In this document: positions 8,818-17,442 of the stretch, in pieces | Numbering within the stretch: position 1 is the stretch's first letter | How the letters are laid out: each line of letters begins with the position of its first letter | Assembly (NCBI GenBank): GCA_026397755.1 | Contig: JAPLUF010000290.1 | Span: 1-46,947 of the forward strand | DNA from: Verrucomicrobiota bacterium | Lineage (GTDB): Bacteria; Verrucomicrobiota; Verrucomicrobiia; Limisphaerales; UBA9464 | Reading direction: 5' to 3' | Length of the DNA: 46,947 nt | Position numbers and translations under genes: made by a program | Notes under the pieces: generated by a model | What the model was told of the DNA's origin: nothing | What the model saw: the letters and a program-made list of their open reading frames with translations, nothing else | The model's database searches: none

Positions 8818-9486
8818 TCAGCCGACCGATGCGGTTTCCTGAAAGAGGTCAGAAACGGCCGACCAGACGGCCTCTTCGACGCATTCTAACAATCCGCCGG
8901 CATCGACGTGTCGCCAGCGATCGGGCTCCGCGTGGAATGCCTCTCGGAAGCCTTGGGCCACCCGGGCGAAGAAGGCTTCCTGCTCTTCGTCGAAGCGGTC
9001 GGAGGGTTCGCTCGTCGCCTGCGCGGCCTGGCGTCCGGCCAAACGGGTTCGGGCGATTTCCGGGGCCACATCCAGCCAGAGTGTTCGATCCGGTCGCAGA
9101 CCTCCCACGGCCAGTTGGATCACCGACTGGACGGCTGCCAGATCCAGTCCGCGTCCAAACCCTTGATAGGCGACGGTCGAGTCGTAGAAGCGGTCGCAAA
9201 GGACGATTTGGCCCGACCGCAGCGCCGGAAGGATTCGCTGTTGCACCAATTCGGCGCGGCTCGCGTTCATGAGCAGCAATTCCGTTTCGGCAGACATGCT
9301 CCGACCATCCGGATCGTGCTTGAGCAAGTGGCGGATTTTTTCACCCAGCGGTGTCCCACCAGGTTCCCGAAGTTCCAGAACCGATCGCCCTTGGCGGCGC
9401 AAGCGTTCGGCCAAGCGGGCAATTTGCGTGGACTTCCCGGCGGCCTCGCCGCCCTCGAGCGTGATGAAGCGACCCGGATGACTCAC
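8818..9486 (-). CDS. tmk: Thymidylate kinase
   Basis: A 222-residue dTMP kinase that makes dTDP from dTMP and ATP for DNA synthesis. The P-loop GGEAAGKST lies at residues 12-20. LREPGGTPLGE is the family's substrate loop. DRFYDSTVAYQGFGRGLD corresponds to the conserved DR(Y/F)xxSTxAYQG block, and RLAGR is in the LID region. The start is GTG at 9484-9486. It overlaps the stop of the upstream DUF1573/cytochrome gene by four bases (GTGA), the arrangement of translationally coupled genes. No ATG alternative lies near the conserved N terminus, which supports the GTG start. Confidence 0.95.
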   Translation of the reverse strand: MSHPGRFITLEGGEAAGKSTQIARLAERLRRQGRSVLELREPGGTPLGEKIRHLLKHDPDGRSMSAETELLLMNASRAELVQQRILPALRSGQIVLCDRFYDSTVAYQGFGRGLDLAAVQSVIQLAVGGLRPDRTLWLDVAPEIARTRLAGRQAAQATSEPSDRFDEEQEAFFARVAQGFREAFHAEPDRWRHVDAGGLLECVEEAVWSAVSDLFQETASVG

Positions 9487-10364
9487 GGTTGGGGCGTCTT
9501 GGCCGGAGTGGCGGAACGCCCCGTCTTGAAGGCGGCGCTGTCGAGGTGATCGGCCAGCGAGGCCATTTGGTCCTCATCCAAAATACCCCCCTGCTTGAGG
9601 TCGAAGGCGGGCATCAAGCTGTTGAGCTTGCCATTGCGGATCCACTGCATCCAGAAGGCCCGGTCGGTGGGGTGCTTTAGCTCCCGCAGCGTGGGCACCA
9701 TGGTGGCCTTGTTCTCGGCGTCATGGCAGATCCCGCAGGCGGTGGCGTAGAGCTCAGCGCCCCGCTTGCCCACGGTAGGGGCCACGTGGCAGGAGGCACA
9801 CTCGCCCCGGAAGACCGCCTGTCGGTCCGCGGCAGCCACGGCCAAATTGCGTTGCCGATCAGCCGACCGCATGCGACCCGGATCTGCCGGGGCGATGTGA
9901 ACCTTCACGTTCAAGAGAATGGATCCCACATCGGTCGAGACCGTCACCGTCTTCACGATGGTTCCCACTTTGCCCTGCAAATTCATGGTGCCTGAGATCT
10001 CGCCGCCCTTGCCGGGCTGGATGAGCCACGGTGTCTCGGGCAAACGAGCTACGGTGCAACCGCAGCTGGTCTTGGTGCCGGTGATGGTGACGGCGTTGGT
10101 CCAGGCATTGGTCAGGGCAAAACGAAAATCGACGGATTGCTCGCCATCCTTGGCATGGATCTCCCGGGTCTGGGTATCCCAGGCGAGGGCCTGAGGGTAT
10201 TGGATCCGTGCCGTCGCGGGAACCGTGTCACCCGGAGCCGGCAATGCCCGTTGGAAAGCGTTAATCTCCAGACCTCTGGGTTGTGTTGGTGCTTGCGCCG
10301 CCAACCCTAGGGTCAATAGGGCTGCCAGTGGCAACCACCCCCATCGGAAGCATCCTGAACTCAT
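9483..10364 (-). CDS. Exported DUF1573-domain protein with a diheme-type cytochrome c tail
   Basis: A 293-residue protein starting at the ATG at 10362-10364; the frame extends upstream but those residues do not look like a leader. A signal peptide (WLPLAALLTLGLAAQA) sends it out of the cytoplasm. The middle is a DUF1573 beta domain with its hallmark TKTSCGCTVA. The C-terminal part carries two haem c attachment motifs, CASCH and CGICH, and a later LMPAFD whose Met could be an axial ligand. An electron-transfer role is inferred; the partner is unknown. The stop overlaps the tmk start by four bases, so the two are probably co-translated, an odd pairing of periplasmic cytochrome and cytoplasmic nucleotide kinase. 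Confidence 0.9.
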   Translation of the reverse strand: MSSGCFRWGWLPLAALLTLGLAAQAPTQPRGLEINAFQRALPAPGDTVPATARIQYPQALAWDTQTREIHAKDGEQSVDFRFALTNAWTNAVTITGTKTSCGCTVARLPETPWLIQPGKGGEISGTMNLQGKVGTIVKTVTVSTDVGSILLNVKVHIAPADPGRMRSADRQRNLAVAAADRQAVFRGECASCHVAPTVGKRGAELYATACGICHDAENKATMVPTLRELKHPTDRAFWMQWIRNGKLNSLMPAFDLKQGGILDEDQMASLADHLDSAAFKTGRSATPAKTPQP

Positions 10365-10462
10365 GATGGAGGCAATAGCAGATTGTCCCGCGAGGGCCAG
10401 CCTGTTTTGACGGAGTGGCCCTGAAGGTCGGATTGGGGTGGCACAGAAGACCAAGGAGACGT

Positions 10463-11611
10463 ATGCAACGGGCCGTAACAATGGGTGAGACTTCCTTCCA
10501 ATGGCTTAAGACGGGCGACGAGGCCTTTTCGGCCCTCATTGCTGCGATTGAAGGGGCGCGTAAATCCGTTTGCCTAGAGACCTACATTTACGCGGTCGGC
10601 AACCCGGGCGAAGCCGTTCGGAGCGCTCTAATCCGGGCGGCGCAGCGAGGTGTGCCTGTTCGCGTGCTCATTGATGGGTTGGGATCGTCGTCGCTCGACG
10701 AGGAGTTCTTCGACCCGCTCCGGGCTTCTGGTGGCGAAGTGCGGGTCTTCAATCCACTGACCCTGCGTCGGTTGCCCGTCCGCAGTCACCGCAAGCTGCT
10801 GGTCATCGATCAAACCTTGGCCATCACCGGAGGGTTTAACGTGGCTCCGGAATACCTGGGTGATGGCATTCATTCCGGATGGCGGGACATCGGCATCCGC
10901 CTCACCGGTCCGGTGGTCGAGACGCTGGACGATAGTTTTGAAACCATGTGGGAGCGGGCGGACCAGCGCCCTCTTCGCTTTCCGCGCTTGCGTCGTCGCA
11001 ACCCGGTGGACTCCCGATCGAGCGCGTCGGATGGCATTCGGGTGCTGCCTAGCGGGCCGGGTCGGGGTCGGAACGCCTTCTTGGCCGAGTTTCTTGAATG
11101 CCTCGAGGAGGCGCGCGACGTCCGCATCGCGGTGGCTTACTTTCTGCCGGGATTGGCCCTGCGTGCCGCTCTCCGTCGGGTGGCCGCTCGAGGTGGGAGG
11201 GTTCGGATCTTAGTGCCGGGGAAATCCGATGTGGCCATCTCGCTTCGCGCGGGGCGCTTTCTCTACGGCCGAATGCTGCGCTCCGGGGTGGAAATCCGCG
11301 AATACACTCCCCAGGTTCTGCACGCTAAACTTTACCGAGTGGACGATTCGGTCTTTGTTGGTTCGTCCAACCTCGATACGCGCAGTCTGCACATCAACCA
11401 CGAGTTAATGGTGCGCATCCAGCATCCGCAGGCCGCCGCGGACACAGCCGCCTGGTTTGATGCAACCGAAGCGATGGCTGCGCCGGTGGATGTAATGACT
11501 TGGTCCCGGTCGCGGTCTTGGTGGGAACGACTCCGTGAGCGCTGGAGCTTTCTGGTGCTCTCACGGATTGATCCCTACGTGACTCGCTGGCTCGCCGACG
11601 ATCCTCGCTGA
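10463..11611 (+). CDS. Phospholipase D family / cardiolipin synthase-like protein
   Basis: A 382-residue member of the phospholipase D superfamily with two HKD motifs. HRKLLVIDQTLAITGGFN has its His at residue ~109, and HAKLYRVDDSVFVGSSNLD has its His at ~287. Both carry the downstream G-(G/S)-x-N element. Cardiolipin synthases of this type condense phosphatidylglycerol or phosphatidylethanolamine into cardiolipin. This protein lacks the two N-terminal membrane helices of ClsA, so it resembles ClsB-like enzymes; another phosphatidyl transfer is possible. I chose ATG 10463 because AAGGAG at 10453-10458 precedes it by four bases. A GTG start at 10415 in the same frame has no such site. It is convergent with htpX, 13 bp away. 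Confidence 0.88.
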   Translation: MQRAVTMGETSFQWLKTGDEAFSALIAAIEGARKSVCLETYIYAVGNPGEAVRSALIRAAQRGVPVRVLIDGLGSSSLDEEFFDPLRASGGEVRVFNPLTLRRLPVRSHRKLLVIDQTLAITGGFNVAPEYLGDGIHSGWRDIGIRLTGPVVETLDDSFETMWERADQRPLRFPRLRRRNPVDSRSSASDGIRVLPSGPGRGRNAFLAEFLECLEEARDVRIAVAYFLPGLALRAALRRVAARGGRVRILVPGKSDVAISLRAGRFLYGRMLRSGVEIREYTPQVLHAKLYRVDDSVFVGSSNLDTRSLHINHELMVRIQHPQAAADTAAWFDATEAMAAPVDVMTWSRSRSWWERLRERWSFLVLSRIDPYVTRWLADDPR

Positions 11612-11624
11612 GAGCCTGCCGGGA

Positions 11625-12524
11625 TCAAACGGCCTCTTGCAGCGCGCGGATTCGGTCGTCGAGAGGCGGGTGCGAGGAGAACCAGTTGCCGTAATTGTGA
11701 CTGATCTTGAAAGCCGCCAACGATGCGGACCGATCATCAAGCACTCCGCCGCCTTCATGGATCGTTTTGAGGCGTTGCAGCGCACCCACCATGGCATCTC
11801 GGCTTTCGAGACGAGCAGCCATTGCGTCCGCGGCAAACTCGCGCCGGCGGCTGTAGGCCATGACCACCAGAGAAGCCAAAAGACCCAGGAATATTTGTGC
11901 TACCAGAGAGCCGATAAAGAACCCCATACCCGTGCCCGAGGAGCGTTCTTGGTCATCGCGTCGGTTGCCTTGCAGGAAGGAATCGACCAAGAGCCCGATG
12001 ATTCGGGAAAAGAAGATGACGAAGGTATTTAGGACCCCTTGGAGCAGTGACATAGTAACCATGTCCCCGTTGGCGATGTGGGCCACCTCATGGGCCAGTA
12101 CGCCCTCGACCTCCCGTTGGCGCATTTGATGCAGTAGGCCCGAACTGACAGCAACCAGAGCGTTGTTGCGCGAACGGCCGGTCGCAAATGCATTGGCCTC
12201 CGGGCTGTCATAGATGCCCACGTCTGGCATGGGGATCCCTGCCTTTTCGGTTTGCTCACGGACTGTCTGGATAAGCCACTCTTCAGTGCTGTTGCCTGGG
12301 GTCTTGATGAGCTCGATAGAATAGGCGCGGATGGCCATCCACTTGGAGATCAGGAGCGAAAACAGGCTGCCGGAGAAACCGATGACCAGCGACATCACCA
12401 GGAGTCCTGTGTAGCTCACCCCATGGGCACCAATCCACCGGTCGAGGCCCAGGGCCCGGACCACGATGGAGATGACCACGAGGACCGCGATGTTCGTCAG
12501 CGCAAAGAGCGCGATGCGTTTCAT
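11625..12524 (-). CDS. htpX: HtpX-type zinc metalloprotease
   Basis: A 299-residue integral inner-membrane M48 protease that degrades misfolded membrane proteins. Two N-terminal membrane helices (residues ~4-23 and ~38-58) are followed by the zinc motif HEVAH at 145-149. A further hydrophobic pair comes after it (GVLNTFVIFFSRIIGLLVD and a second around IFLGLLASLVVMAYS). RRREFAADAMAARL carries the third zinc ligand Glu. The C-terminal SSHPPLDDRI is also characteristic. ATG at 12522-12524. Length and topology are normal for HtpX. No heat-shock promoter was recognised in the upstream 200 bp. Confidence 0.96.
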   Translation of the reverse strand: MKRIALFALTNIAVLVVISIVVRALGLDRWIGAHGVSYTGLLVMSLVIGFSGSLFSLLISKWMAIRAYSIELIKTPGNSTEEWLIQTVREQTEKAGIPMPDVGIYDSPEANAFATGRSRNNALVAVSSGLLHQMRQREVEGVLAHEVAHIANGDMVTMSLLQGVLNTFVIFFSRIIGLLVDSFLQGNRRDDQERSSGTGMGFFIGSLVAQIFLGLLASLVVMAYSRRREFAADAMAARLESRDAMVGALQRLKTIHEGGGVLDDRSASLAAFKISHNYGNWFSSHPPLDDRIRALQEAV

Positions 12525-12701
12525 GAGGTTTGGATGGATGGGTCGCGCTCACGGCGACCACTCAGAAACAAATAGGAGGTCTCCGCCGGTCCTGCAACTA
12601 GGAGAAGGTGCCTGGTTTCCAAATCCGCCCGGGAGCCGTTCCCAGAAGTCGGGCCCACAATTGAATCTCGGGAAAGATTGCCAACGGCCGGCCGCTCCCG
12701 T

Positions 12702-12713
12702 AACCAATTGGTT
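12702..12713. promoter_or_regulatory. Perfect 12-bp palindrome AACCAATTGGTT upstream of small membrane-protein gene
   Basis: AACCAATTGGTT is a perfect palindrome ending 12 bp before the ATG at 12726. After one mismatch on each side the symmetry continues for two more base pairs. A dimeric regulator could bind here, or it could be chance. The rest of 12525-12701 shows no gene; a purine-rich AGGAGAAGG occurs at about 12600 without a following start codon. Confidence 0.3.
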
Positions 12714-12725
12714 CCGTCCTCAACT

Positions 12726-12899
12726 ATGCCCCTGTTTGGCAAACCGAAGAATCCTGAAGAACACCGGTACTATCTCTTGCCTGGTCAAGGGCGAGGTGCC
12801 CGGAAGAAGCACTTCCAGCAGTTGTTTGCGGCCATCATCGTCGGCTGCGTCTTTTCGGCGATCCTCGGGTTGCTGCTCTGGCAATTGAACCGGCGCTGA
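12726..12899 (+). CDS. Small single-pass membrane protein of unknown function
   Basis: A 57-residue protein starting MPLFGKPKNPEEHRYYLLP. A basic central part (RGARKKHFQQ) precedes one clear membrane helix (LFAAIIVGCVFSAILGLLLW) and a short basic end (QLNRR). The positive-inside rule is satisfied on both flanks, so orientation is ambiguous. I recognise no family. The organised charge pattern and host-like composition argue for a real gene. It lies between htpX and the DHH gene but is divergent from the former, so it is probably its own transcript. The frame continues 16 codons upstream to 12678, but those residues do not look coding. Confidence 0.65.
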   Translation: MPLFGKPKNPEEHRYYLLPGQGRGARKKHFQQLFAAIIVGCVFSAILGLLLWQLNRR

Positions 12900-12914
12900 G
12901 AGCCGGCAGGCTCT
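12899..12914 (+). terminator. Weak hairpin after the small membrane-protein gene
   Basis: AGAGCC at 12899-12904 pairs with GGCTCT at 12909-12914 around a GGCA loop, directly overlapping the stop codon. No T-run follows, so a classical intrinsic terminator is not supported. The two genes around 12900-13004 are convergent, which makes some termination signal plausible here. Confidence 0.25.
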
Positions 12915-13004
12915 ACGTCGATCGCTGGTCTCAACGAAGAAACCGAGACCGGTCGAAGTTCTCGTCGAGCCCGTCACTCCCGGCAGCAGCAACTCCTCCG
13001 CGCT

Positions 13005-13946
13005 TCAGCGTTTCATTTGTTCCCAACGCTGCATGAGGTCTTCCATCCCGTTGAGGGACGCAGCCGGCAGTGTTGGATTGAGCCGCTGGCGAATGTACTC
13101 CGCGGCCGCTTCATGATCGTTCACCGACCGAGGGAGTGTCGTGCCTGACGCGTTGGGGTGCCCGCCGCCATCGAGCCGGGTTGCCACCTTCAGCGCCTCG
13201 CCATTGCGACTGCGGAAGCTAACGATGAAGGCCCCGTTGCCTTTCTTGAAGAGCGTGGCCAGCACGGGATGCGGGGTGACACTGCGCTCCAACAGTTGGT
13301 GAACGATGACATTGGTGTTGCCCACCACTGGACGGACTAATCCGACCTCCGGGCACAGCGCCTCGACGTGGTCCTTAGCCCACGCGAAGCCGATGGGGTC
13401 TTCCACCTTGCGTTTGATACGCATCACTTCGAGGAGCGGGTGGTCGAGCAGCCCTTCGATGCGGCCGCCGATCAGGGAATGCAAGTTCCAGAACCCGTAC
13501 GATTTGACGAGGTTGGCGTAGTCACAGGCCTCGACGAAGTCGGCGTGAGATTCCTGGAAGAGGTCGCCGATGTCGGTCAGTTCGACGATCCGGTCCAGTT
13601 CCGCAGAGGCAATGCCTTCTTTTTGGCAGAGCTCATAGCACAGGCGGCTGGCCGATTTGCTAGGGTCATGGATGAATTGTGCCACAGATGCCTTGGCTTC
13701 CGAGGCATGATGGTCGACCACCAGCCAACTGTTGCGGTCGAGGCGTGCCTCGAAGGTGAAGTCGCTCACCCAGGCGGTGCGTTCAGAGAGTTGGCGGGCC
13801 TTCCAACCTTGATAGTGGTAGGCCTCCAGGGGCACCTCGGATGCAAACATCGCCCGTGCCAAGCGCTGCAGCAACAGGCCCGAGACGAGTCCGTCGAGAT
13901 CACTCTCATGCGTCAAAACCACCTGTGGCTCCACTAGCGTACCCAT
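13005..13946 (-). CDS. DHH/DHHA1-family phosphoesterase
   Basis: A 313-residue protein of the DHH superfamily (RecJ/NrnA-like). The N-terminal metal site shows HESDLDG (Asp16, Asp18), and DHH itself is at residues 78-80 within LVVDHHAS. The C-terminal DHHA1 domain has RLDGGGHPNASG, the substrate-binding GGGH motif. Related enzymes hydrolyse short oligoribonucleotides, pAp or cyclic dinucleotides; which applies here cannot be read from sequence. I use the ATG at 13944-13946; the frame runs upstream to 14039 but that part covers the inverted repeat and has no family similarity that I recognise. No Shine-Dalgarno is visible. It lies downstream of the PVC haem gene on the same strand, with a strong hairpin between them. 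Confidence 0.87.
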   Translation of the reverse strand: MGTLVEPQVVLTHESDLDGLVSGLLLQRLARAMFASEVPLEAYHYQGWKARQLSERTAWVSDFTFEARLDRNSWLVVDHHASEAKASVAQFIHDPSKSASRLCYELCQKEGIASAELDRIVELTDIGDLFQESHADFVEACDYANLVKSYGFWNLHSLIGGRIEGLLDHPLLEVMRIKRKVEDPIGFAWAKDHVEALCPEVGLVRPVVGNTNVIVHQLLERSVTPHPVLATLFKKGNGAFIVSFRSRNGEALKVATRLDGGGHPNASGTTLPRSVNDHEAAAEYIRQRLNPTLPAASLNGMEDLMQRWEQMKR

Positions 13947-13964
13947 GGGGAGGACGCTAAGATT

Positions 13965-14003
13965 CCGCCTTCGAACAGGAAAGGATCCTGTTCGAAAAAG
14001 CGG
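13965..14003. repeat. Strong inverted repeat between PVC haem gene and DHH gene
   Basis: TTCGAACAGGA (13970-13980) is perfectly repeated in inverse at 13986-13996 with a five-base loop AAGGA. CCGC (13965-13968) and GCGG (14000-14003) extend the stem past a small internal bulge. No T-run follows it in either direction: on the minus strand five T's fall before the 11-bp stem, not after. It is therefore not a standard intrinsic terminator. It could be an mRNA-processing or stabilising hairpin between the two minus-strand genes, or a binding site containing the palindrome TTCGAA. A C9 homopolymer follows at 14024-14032. Confidence 0.6.
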
Positions 14004-14049
14004 AGCCGCCGATGCGGTATACGCCCCCCCCCGGCGCACCGGATACCAA

Positions 14050-17000
14050 TCACTTTGGACCGCGGGAGAGCTGCTCCAGGTAGTCGAGCACCGAAGCGAG
14101 TTCGCGCACCGTCAGGCCGGCGGCAAGCCCCTCGGGCATGAGCGAACGCTGCTGTTTCTCTCGCTGGGTAATTTGTGAAATAGGGATCGTCTGCTCGATG
14201 GCGGCGATGGTTCGTATCGTGACGGCATCCGCGGCCTCGCGCACCACGAACCCGTCGATCTCAGTCCCGTCCTTGAGCTCGAAGTGATTGGCCACGAACC
14301 CCTGAGCCAGGGTCTTGTTGGGCAGGAGGATCGCCTCGGTCAGCTCGCGCCGTTTGTAGACAGTGGCGATGGTGCCGAGGTAGGGGCCTTTAACCGGTTC
14401 GTCCGCTTTGACTGTGTGGCAGCCGTTGCAGCCAATCTGGCCAAAGAGTTGCCCGCCGCGGGTGGCGTCGCCGGTGATCTTCTGGACCTGCGCTAGGACG
14501 TCGTCGATGGGCAGGTCGCCCACCTTGGCAGCCTTGGCCTCTGCCCGGAACTTGTCCGGGTCGATCTTCAGGCGGCTGATGGTTTCGCGGGCGGTCTTGG
14601 CGATGGTCGGGTCGGCATCGTCGAGGGCAGCCACGAACGCTGCGGCGCGTGATGCGTCACCGATTTGGGCGGCGGCTTTCAGGATTTGCAGGCGGCGTTT
14701 TGGCTGCGACCAACCGGCATCGAGGGACGCATTGGCCGCGGCCCGGGCTTCGGGAGCACCCACTTTGCGCGAGGCCAGACGGAGCACCGCGGTCTCGGCC
14801 AGTGCCGAAGAGGGCCCCTCGGCCTCGGCGGCTACGGCTTCAAACACGCCGTGGACTTGGTCGAGTTTCGGTGCATTTCGGAACGCGTTGGCGGCCTTCT
14901 CGGCGAGGTTGTTCTCGGACTTCGTCGCCTGGACCTTCGGCAAGGCCGTTAGTACGGCGCGCCAGGCGTCGGGGTCCACTGTCTTGACCAGCGCGATGAC
15001 GGCCTGCGCTCGGGCCGCATCGGAGGTCTCGGTCGCGTTGGCAGCCCGCACCAGCAGCGGCACGGCCTTGGCCGGGATTTCTTCAGACTCCGCCAATTGA
15101 GCCGCCACCGCCGGCAGCAAGCTGGGTTCCGAAGCGGCTCGGGTCAGAAGGGTTTCGAGGGCGTCACCCGCCGGAATTCGATGGCGGGATAATTCGCACC
15201 CGATCAACGCCGCCTCACTGGCCTCGGCGTGGTTCAGTTGGGCCTTCAGTGCTGTGGCAATGCGAGCGGTGCCTTCCCACGACTCGGGTTGGTAGTACGG
15301 CCCACGGGTATCCGGGCGAGTACCCCAGGAATCGCCCTTCCATGGTCCTTCCTGAAAATGCAGGCGGCACAGCGCGGTGATCAAGCCAGCGCGGCGGGAT
15401 TCCGATTTCTCGGACGACAGTCGCTGAATCAACGCATCGGCCACACCGGGCTGATGCAGAGACTGCAGCACCCTCAAGGCGGCGGTGCGCACCTCGGGTC
15501 GGGCCGTCGCCAGATCGATCACCTTCAGGCAGGCCTCCACCGCAGACACATCACTCAAGGCCCGCACGACGGCGTGGGCGACGATGGGATCGGGATCGGC
15601 CAAATGGCTCACGAGTGCCGGAGTCGCGGCGGGTCCGACTAAGCGCGAGGCGCTGTTGGCAGCCGTTCGCCGCACCACCGGATTCGCGGAGTTGAGGAGA
15701 CGCTCGAGTAAGTCCGGTGAAATGAGTCCGCGCGGTTGGGCTGAGCCGGCGAGCGCATGCAAAATGGCCGGCGCCAATACCTCATCGCTCATCATGCGGG
15801 GTAGGCGGCTTTTCGATTCCTGCGGAAAGCCCAGGACCATGGCATTCACCGCGGCGACGCGGGAACCCTTGCTGGCAGTGTCATCGGCGGCCACATCGCG
15901 CACGAGCGCCAGCACCGAGTTTCGGTCCACCCGGGCCGCGGCAGTCCGGCGGAGCAGAGACCGTTGGGCTTCGAGCCGGCGGCGGTGGCTGGGGGAGCGG
16001 AGGGCTTCGACGAGTTTCTCTGGCGACAGCGACTCGAAGTTCGGCATTGCCGGCGGGGTGTAACCCTTCGGGCTCACCCGGGCGATGAACCCGACTTCCG
16101 TGCCGACCCAAGTGAAGGAAGCCCCTTTCCAACTGGCGGCATAAACCGCGCTGTTGCCGTCCACATCGAGATCGGTCACGCGGGGTAGTCGGAGGAATTC
16201 TTCCTGGCTAGCAGTCATGGTGGCTCCCTTCGGAGTGAGTCCGTGGTGATAAACCCAGTCGCGTCCCCAATCGGCGGTGAAGGGAGCATTGTTCCAGCGG
16301 GCGGGCAGACCGGGTTCGTCGATCCAGGCGGCCCCGCATCCAGAGCCCCCACCGTAGTCGGCCAGCGGCTGGATGATTTCGTCGCCAAAGTTCTTGAAGA
16401 GGCGCGGGTAACCGTGCTGCGTCCGCCCGCTGAAGTGGTGGAGCCGAATGTCCCAACCGCCTCCGTCATTGGTGTTGTCCCGCGTGAAGCCTTCGAGTTC
16501 CGGACTCAGGGCTACCTCCAAAATATTGCGCGTGCCGTCGGCCCAGGTTTCCAGGCCGCTGCCGTCGGGCCGGAACCGCACCACGCCCCCGCCGCGCAGT
16601 TGTAGACGGGTGCCGTCGGTGCCCACGGCTTCCATGAAGCCAAAGTCGCCGATGGCCGCATACAGCCAACCGTCGATGCCCAGGGTCAGGCCGTTGGATC
16701 CGTGGTCGGCCGGCCGGTCTTTGAAGGTCCAGCCGATGCCGCGGATGAGTGTCTGCTTCTCGTCGGCCACCCCGTCCCCGTCCTTGTCGATGAACACGCT
16801 CACGTCGGGCGGGTGCAGCAAGTAGAGGCGATCATGATCCCAGACGAGTCCGCGCGGCGAATCGACGTCGGCCACGAAGGCCTTCACCTCATCGCCCTGA
16901 CCGTCGCCATTCGTGTCGCGCACGCGCAGGACACGGCCTAGGTGGGGCTTGCGGTCCAGCGAACCGTTGCCGTCACTGGAGACATAGAGTGTTCCGTCGG

Positions 17001-17247
17001 TCGCGGCCGCCACGAACACGGGATAATTCACTGCCGGCGGCGTGGCGAAGATCGTCACCTGAAACTCCGACGGGGCGCTCACGTCCTTCATCAAGCCCTC
17101 GACCTTGCTGGCGGTCACCGCGGGCAAGTGGGTCAATTCCTCCGGCGTCGGTTGCCGATCCTTGGCGGTGAAGGTCTGGGCCCCCAGAGGTGGCAAGGCC
17201 AGACCGAGAGCGGCCAGAAGACTGAGTCGCGAAAGAGGAGAAATCAT
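14050..17247 (-). CDS. PVC-type membrane-bound dehydrogenase with HEAT repeats and haem-binding CxxCH domain
   Basis: A 1065-residue exported protein. A signal peptide (LSLLAALGLALPPLGAQ) leads into a beta-propeller of the PVC 'putative membrane-bound dehydrogenase' type (~45-400). It shows propeller-like repeats such as VFIDKDGDGVADEKQTLI and a Ca-binding-like DTNGDGQGDE. A long alpha-helical HEAT-like region (~410-900) follows. The C terminus carries the PVC haem-binding domain with IGCNGCHTV, PYLGTIATVYKRREL and ILLPNKTLAQGF. In the family this domain binds haem c and is linked to periplasmic oxidation of sugars or other alcohols; the substrate is unknown. ATG at 17245-17247. A ~61-codon open frame ends 9 bp upstream on the same strand. 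Confidence 0.93.
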   Translation of the reverse strand: MISPLSRLSLLAALGLALPPLGAQTFTAKDRQPTPEELTHLPAVTASKVEGLMKDVSAPSEFQVTIFATPPAVNYPVFVAAATDGTLYVSSDGNGSLDRKPHLGRVLRVRDTNGDGQGDEVKAFVADVDSPRGLVWDHDRLYLLHPPDVSVFIDKDGDGVADEKQTLIRGIGWTFKDRPADHGSNGLTLGIDGWLYAAIGDFGFMEAVGTDGTRLQLRGGGVVRFRPDGSGLETWADGTRNILEVALSPELEGFTRDNTNDGGGWDIRLHHFSGRTQHGYPRLFKNFGDEIIQPLADYGGGSGCGAAWIDEPGLPARWNNAPFTADWGRDWVYHHGLTPKGATMTASQEEFLRLPRVTDLDVDGNSAVYAASWKGASFTWVGTEVGFIARVSPKGYTPPAMPNFESLSPEKLVEALRSPSHRRRLEAQRSLLRRTAAARVDRNSVLALVRDVAADDTASKGSRVAAVNAMVLGFPQESKSRLPRMMSDEVLAPAILHALAGSAQPRGLISPDLLERLLNSANPVVRRTAANSASRLVGPAATPALVSHLADPDPIVAHAVVRALSDVSAVEACLKVIDLATARPEVRTAALRVLQSLHQPGVADALIQRLSSEKSESRRAGLITALCRLHFQEGPWKGDSWGTRPDTRGPYYQPESWEGTARIATALKAQLNHAEASEAALIGCELSRHRIPAGDALETLLTRAASEPSLLPAVAAQLAESEEIPAKAVPLLVRAANATETSDAARAQAVIALVKTVDPDAWRAVLTALPKVQATKSENNLAEKAANAFRNAPKLDQVHGVFEAVAAEAEGPSSALAETAVLRLASRKVGAPEARAAANASLDAGWSQPKRRLQILKAAAQIGDASRAAAFVAALDDADPTIAKTARETISRLKIDPDKFRAEAKAAKVGDLPIDDVLAQVQKITGDATRGGQLFGQIGCNGCHTVKADEPVKGPYLGTIATVYKRRELTEAILLPNKTLAQGFVANHFELKDGTEIDGFVVREAADAVTIRTIAAIEQTIPISQITQREKQQRSLMPEGLAAGLTVRELASVLDYLEQLSRGPK

Positions 17248-17256
17248 GGCGAGCGG

Positions 17257-17442
17257 TCATGATGCCGCTTCGCCCTCACCGCTGGCAATGGTCGGCCGCC
17301 TAGGACTGTCGACCTTGTCGGGTTGGAAGTCGCCCTTGGAACTCACCGCCGATTCAAGCGCTGTCACCCATTGACGAATTTCCCCGGGTTTGGGTGCAGC
17401 GAGTCTGAGTGGTTCTGGACGTCCTCCCTCTGCCGATCGCAT
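17257..17442 (-). pseudogene. Possible 3' remnant of a gene truncated at the island border
   Basis: A 61-codon minus-strand frame (ATG at 17440-17442, TGA at 17257-17259) is host-like in composition and ends 9 bp before the PVC haem gene. It stays open upstream to 17511, where a TAA sits almost exactly at the switch to AT-rich DNA. Its residues (EIRQWVTALESAVSSKGDF) look protein-like but match no family I know. It might be the tail of a gene cut when the AT-rich segment arrived, or chance. Confidence 0.25.

Noticed and set aside
14024-14032. C9 homopolymer as a phase-variation tract
   Set aside because: It lies between genes, downstream of a stop codon and outside any start region, so length change would not switch a frame.
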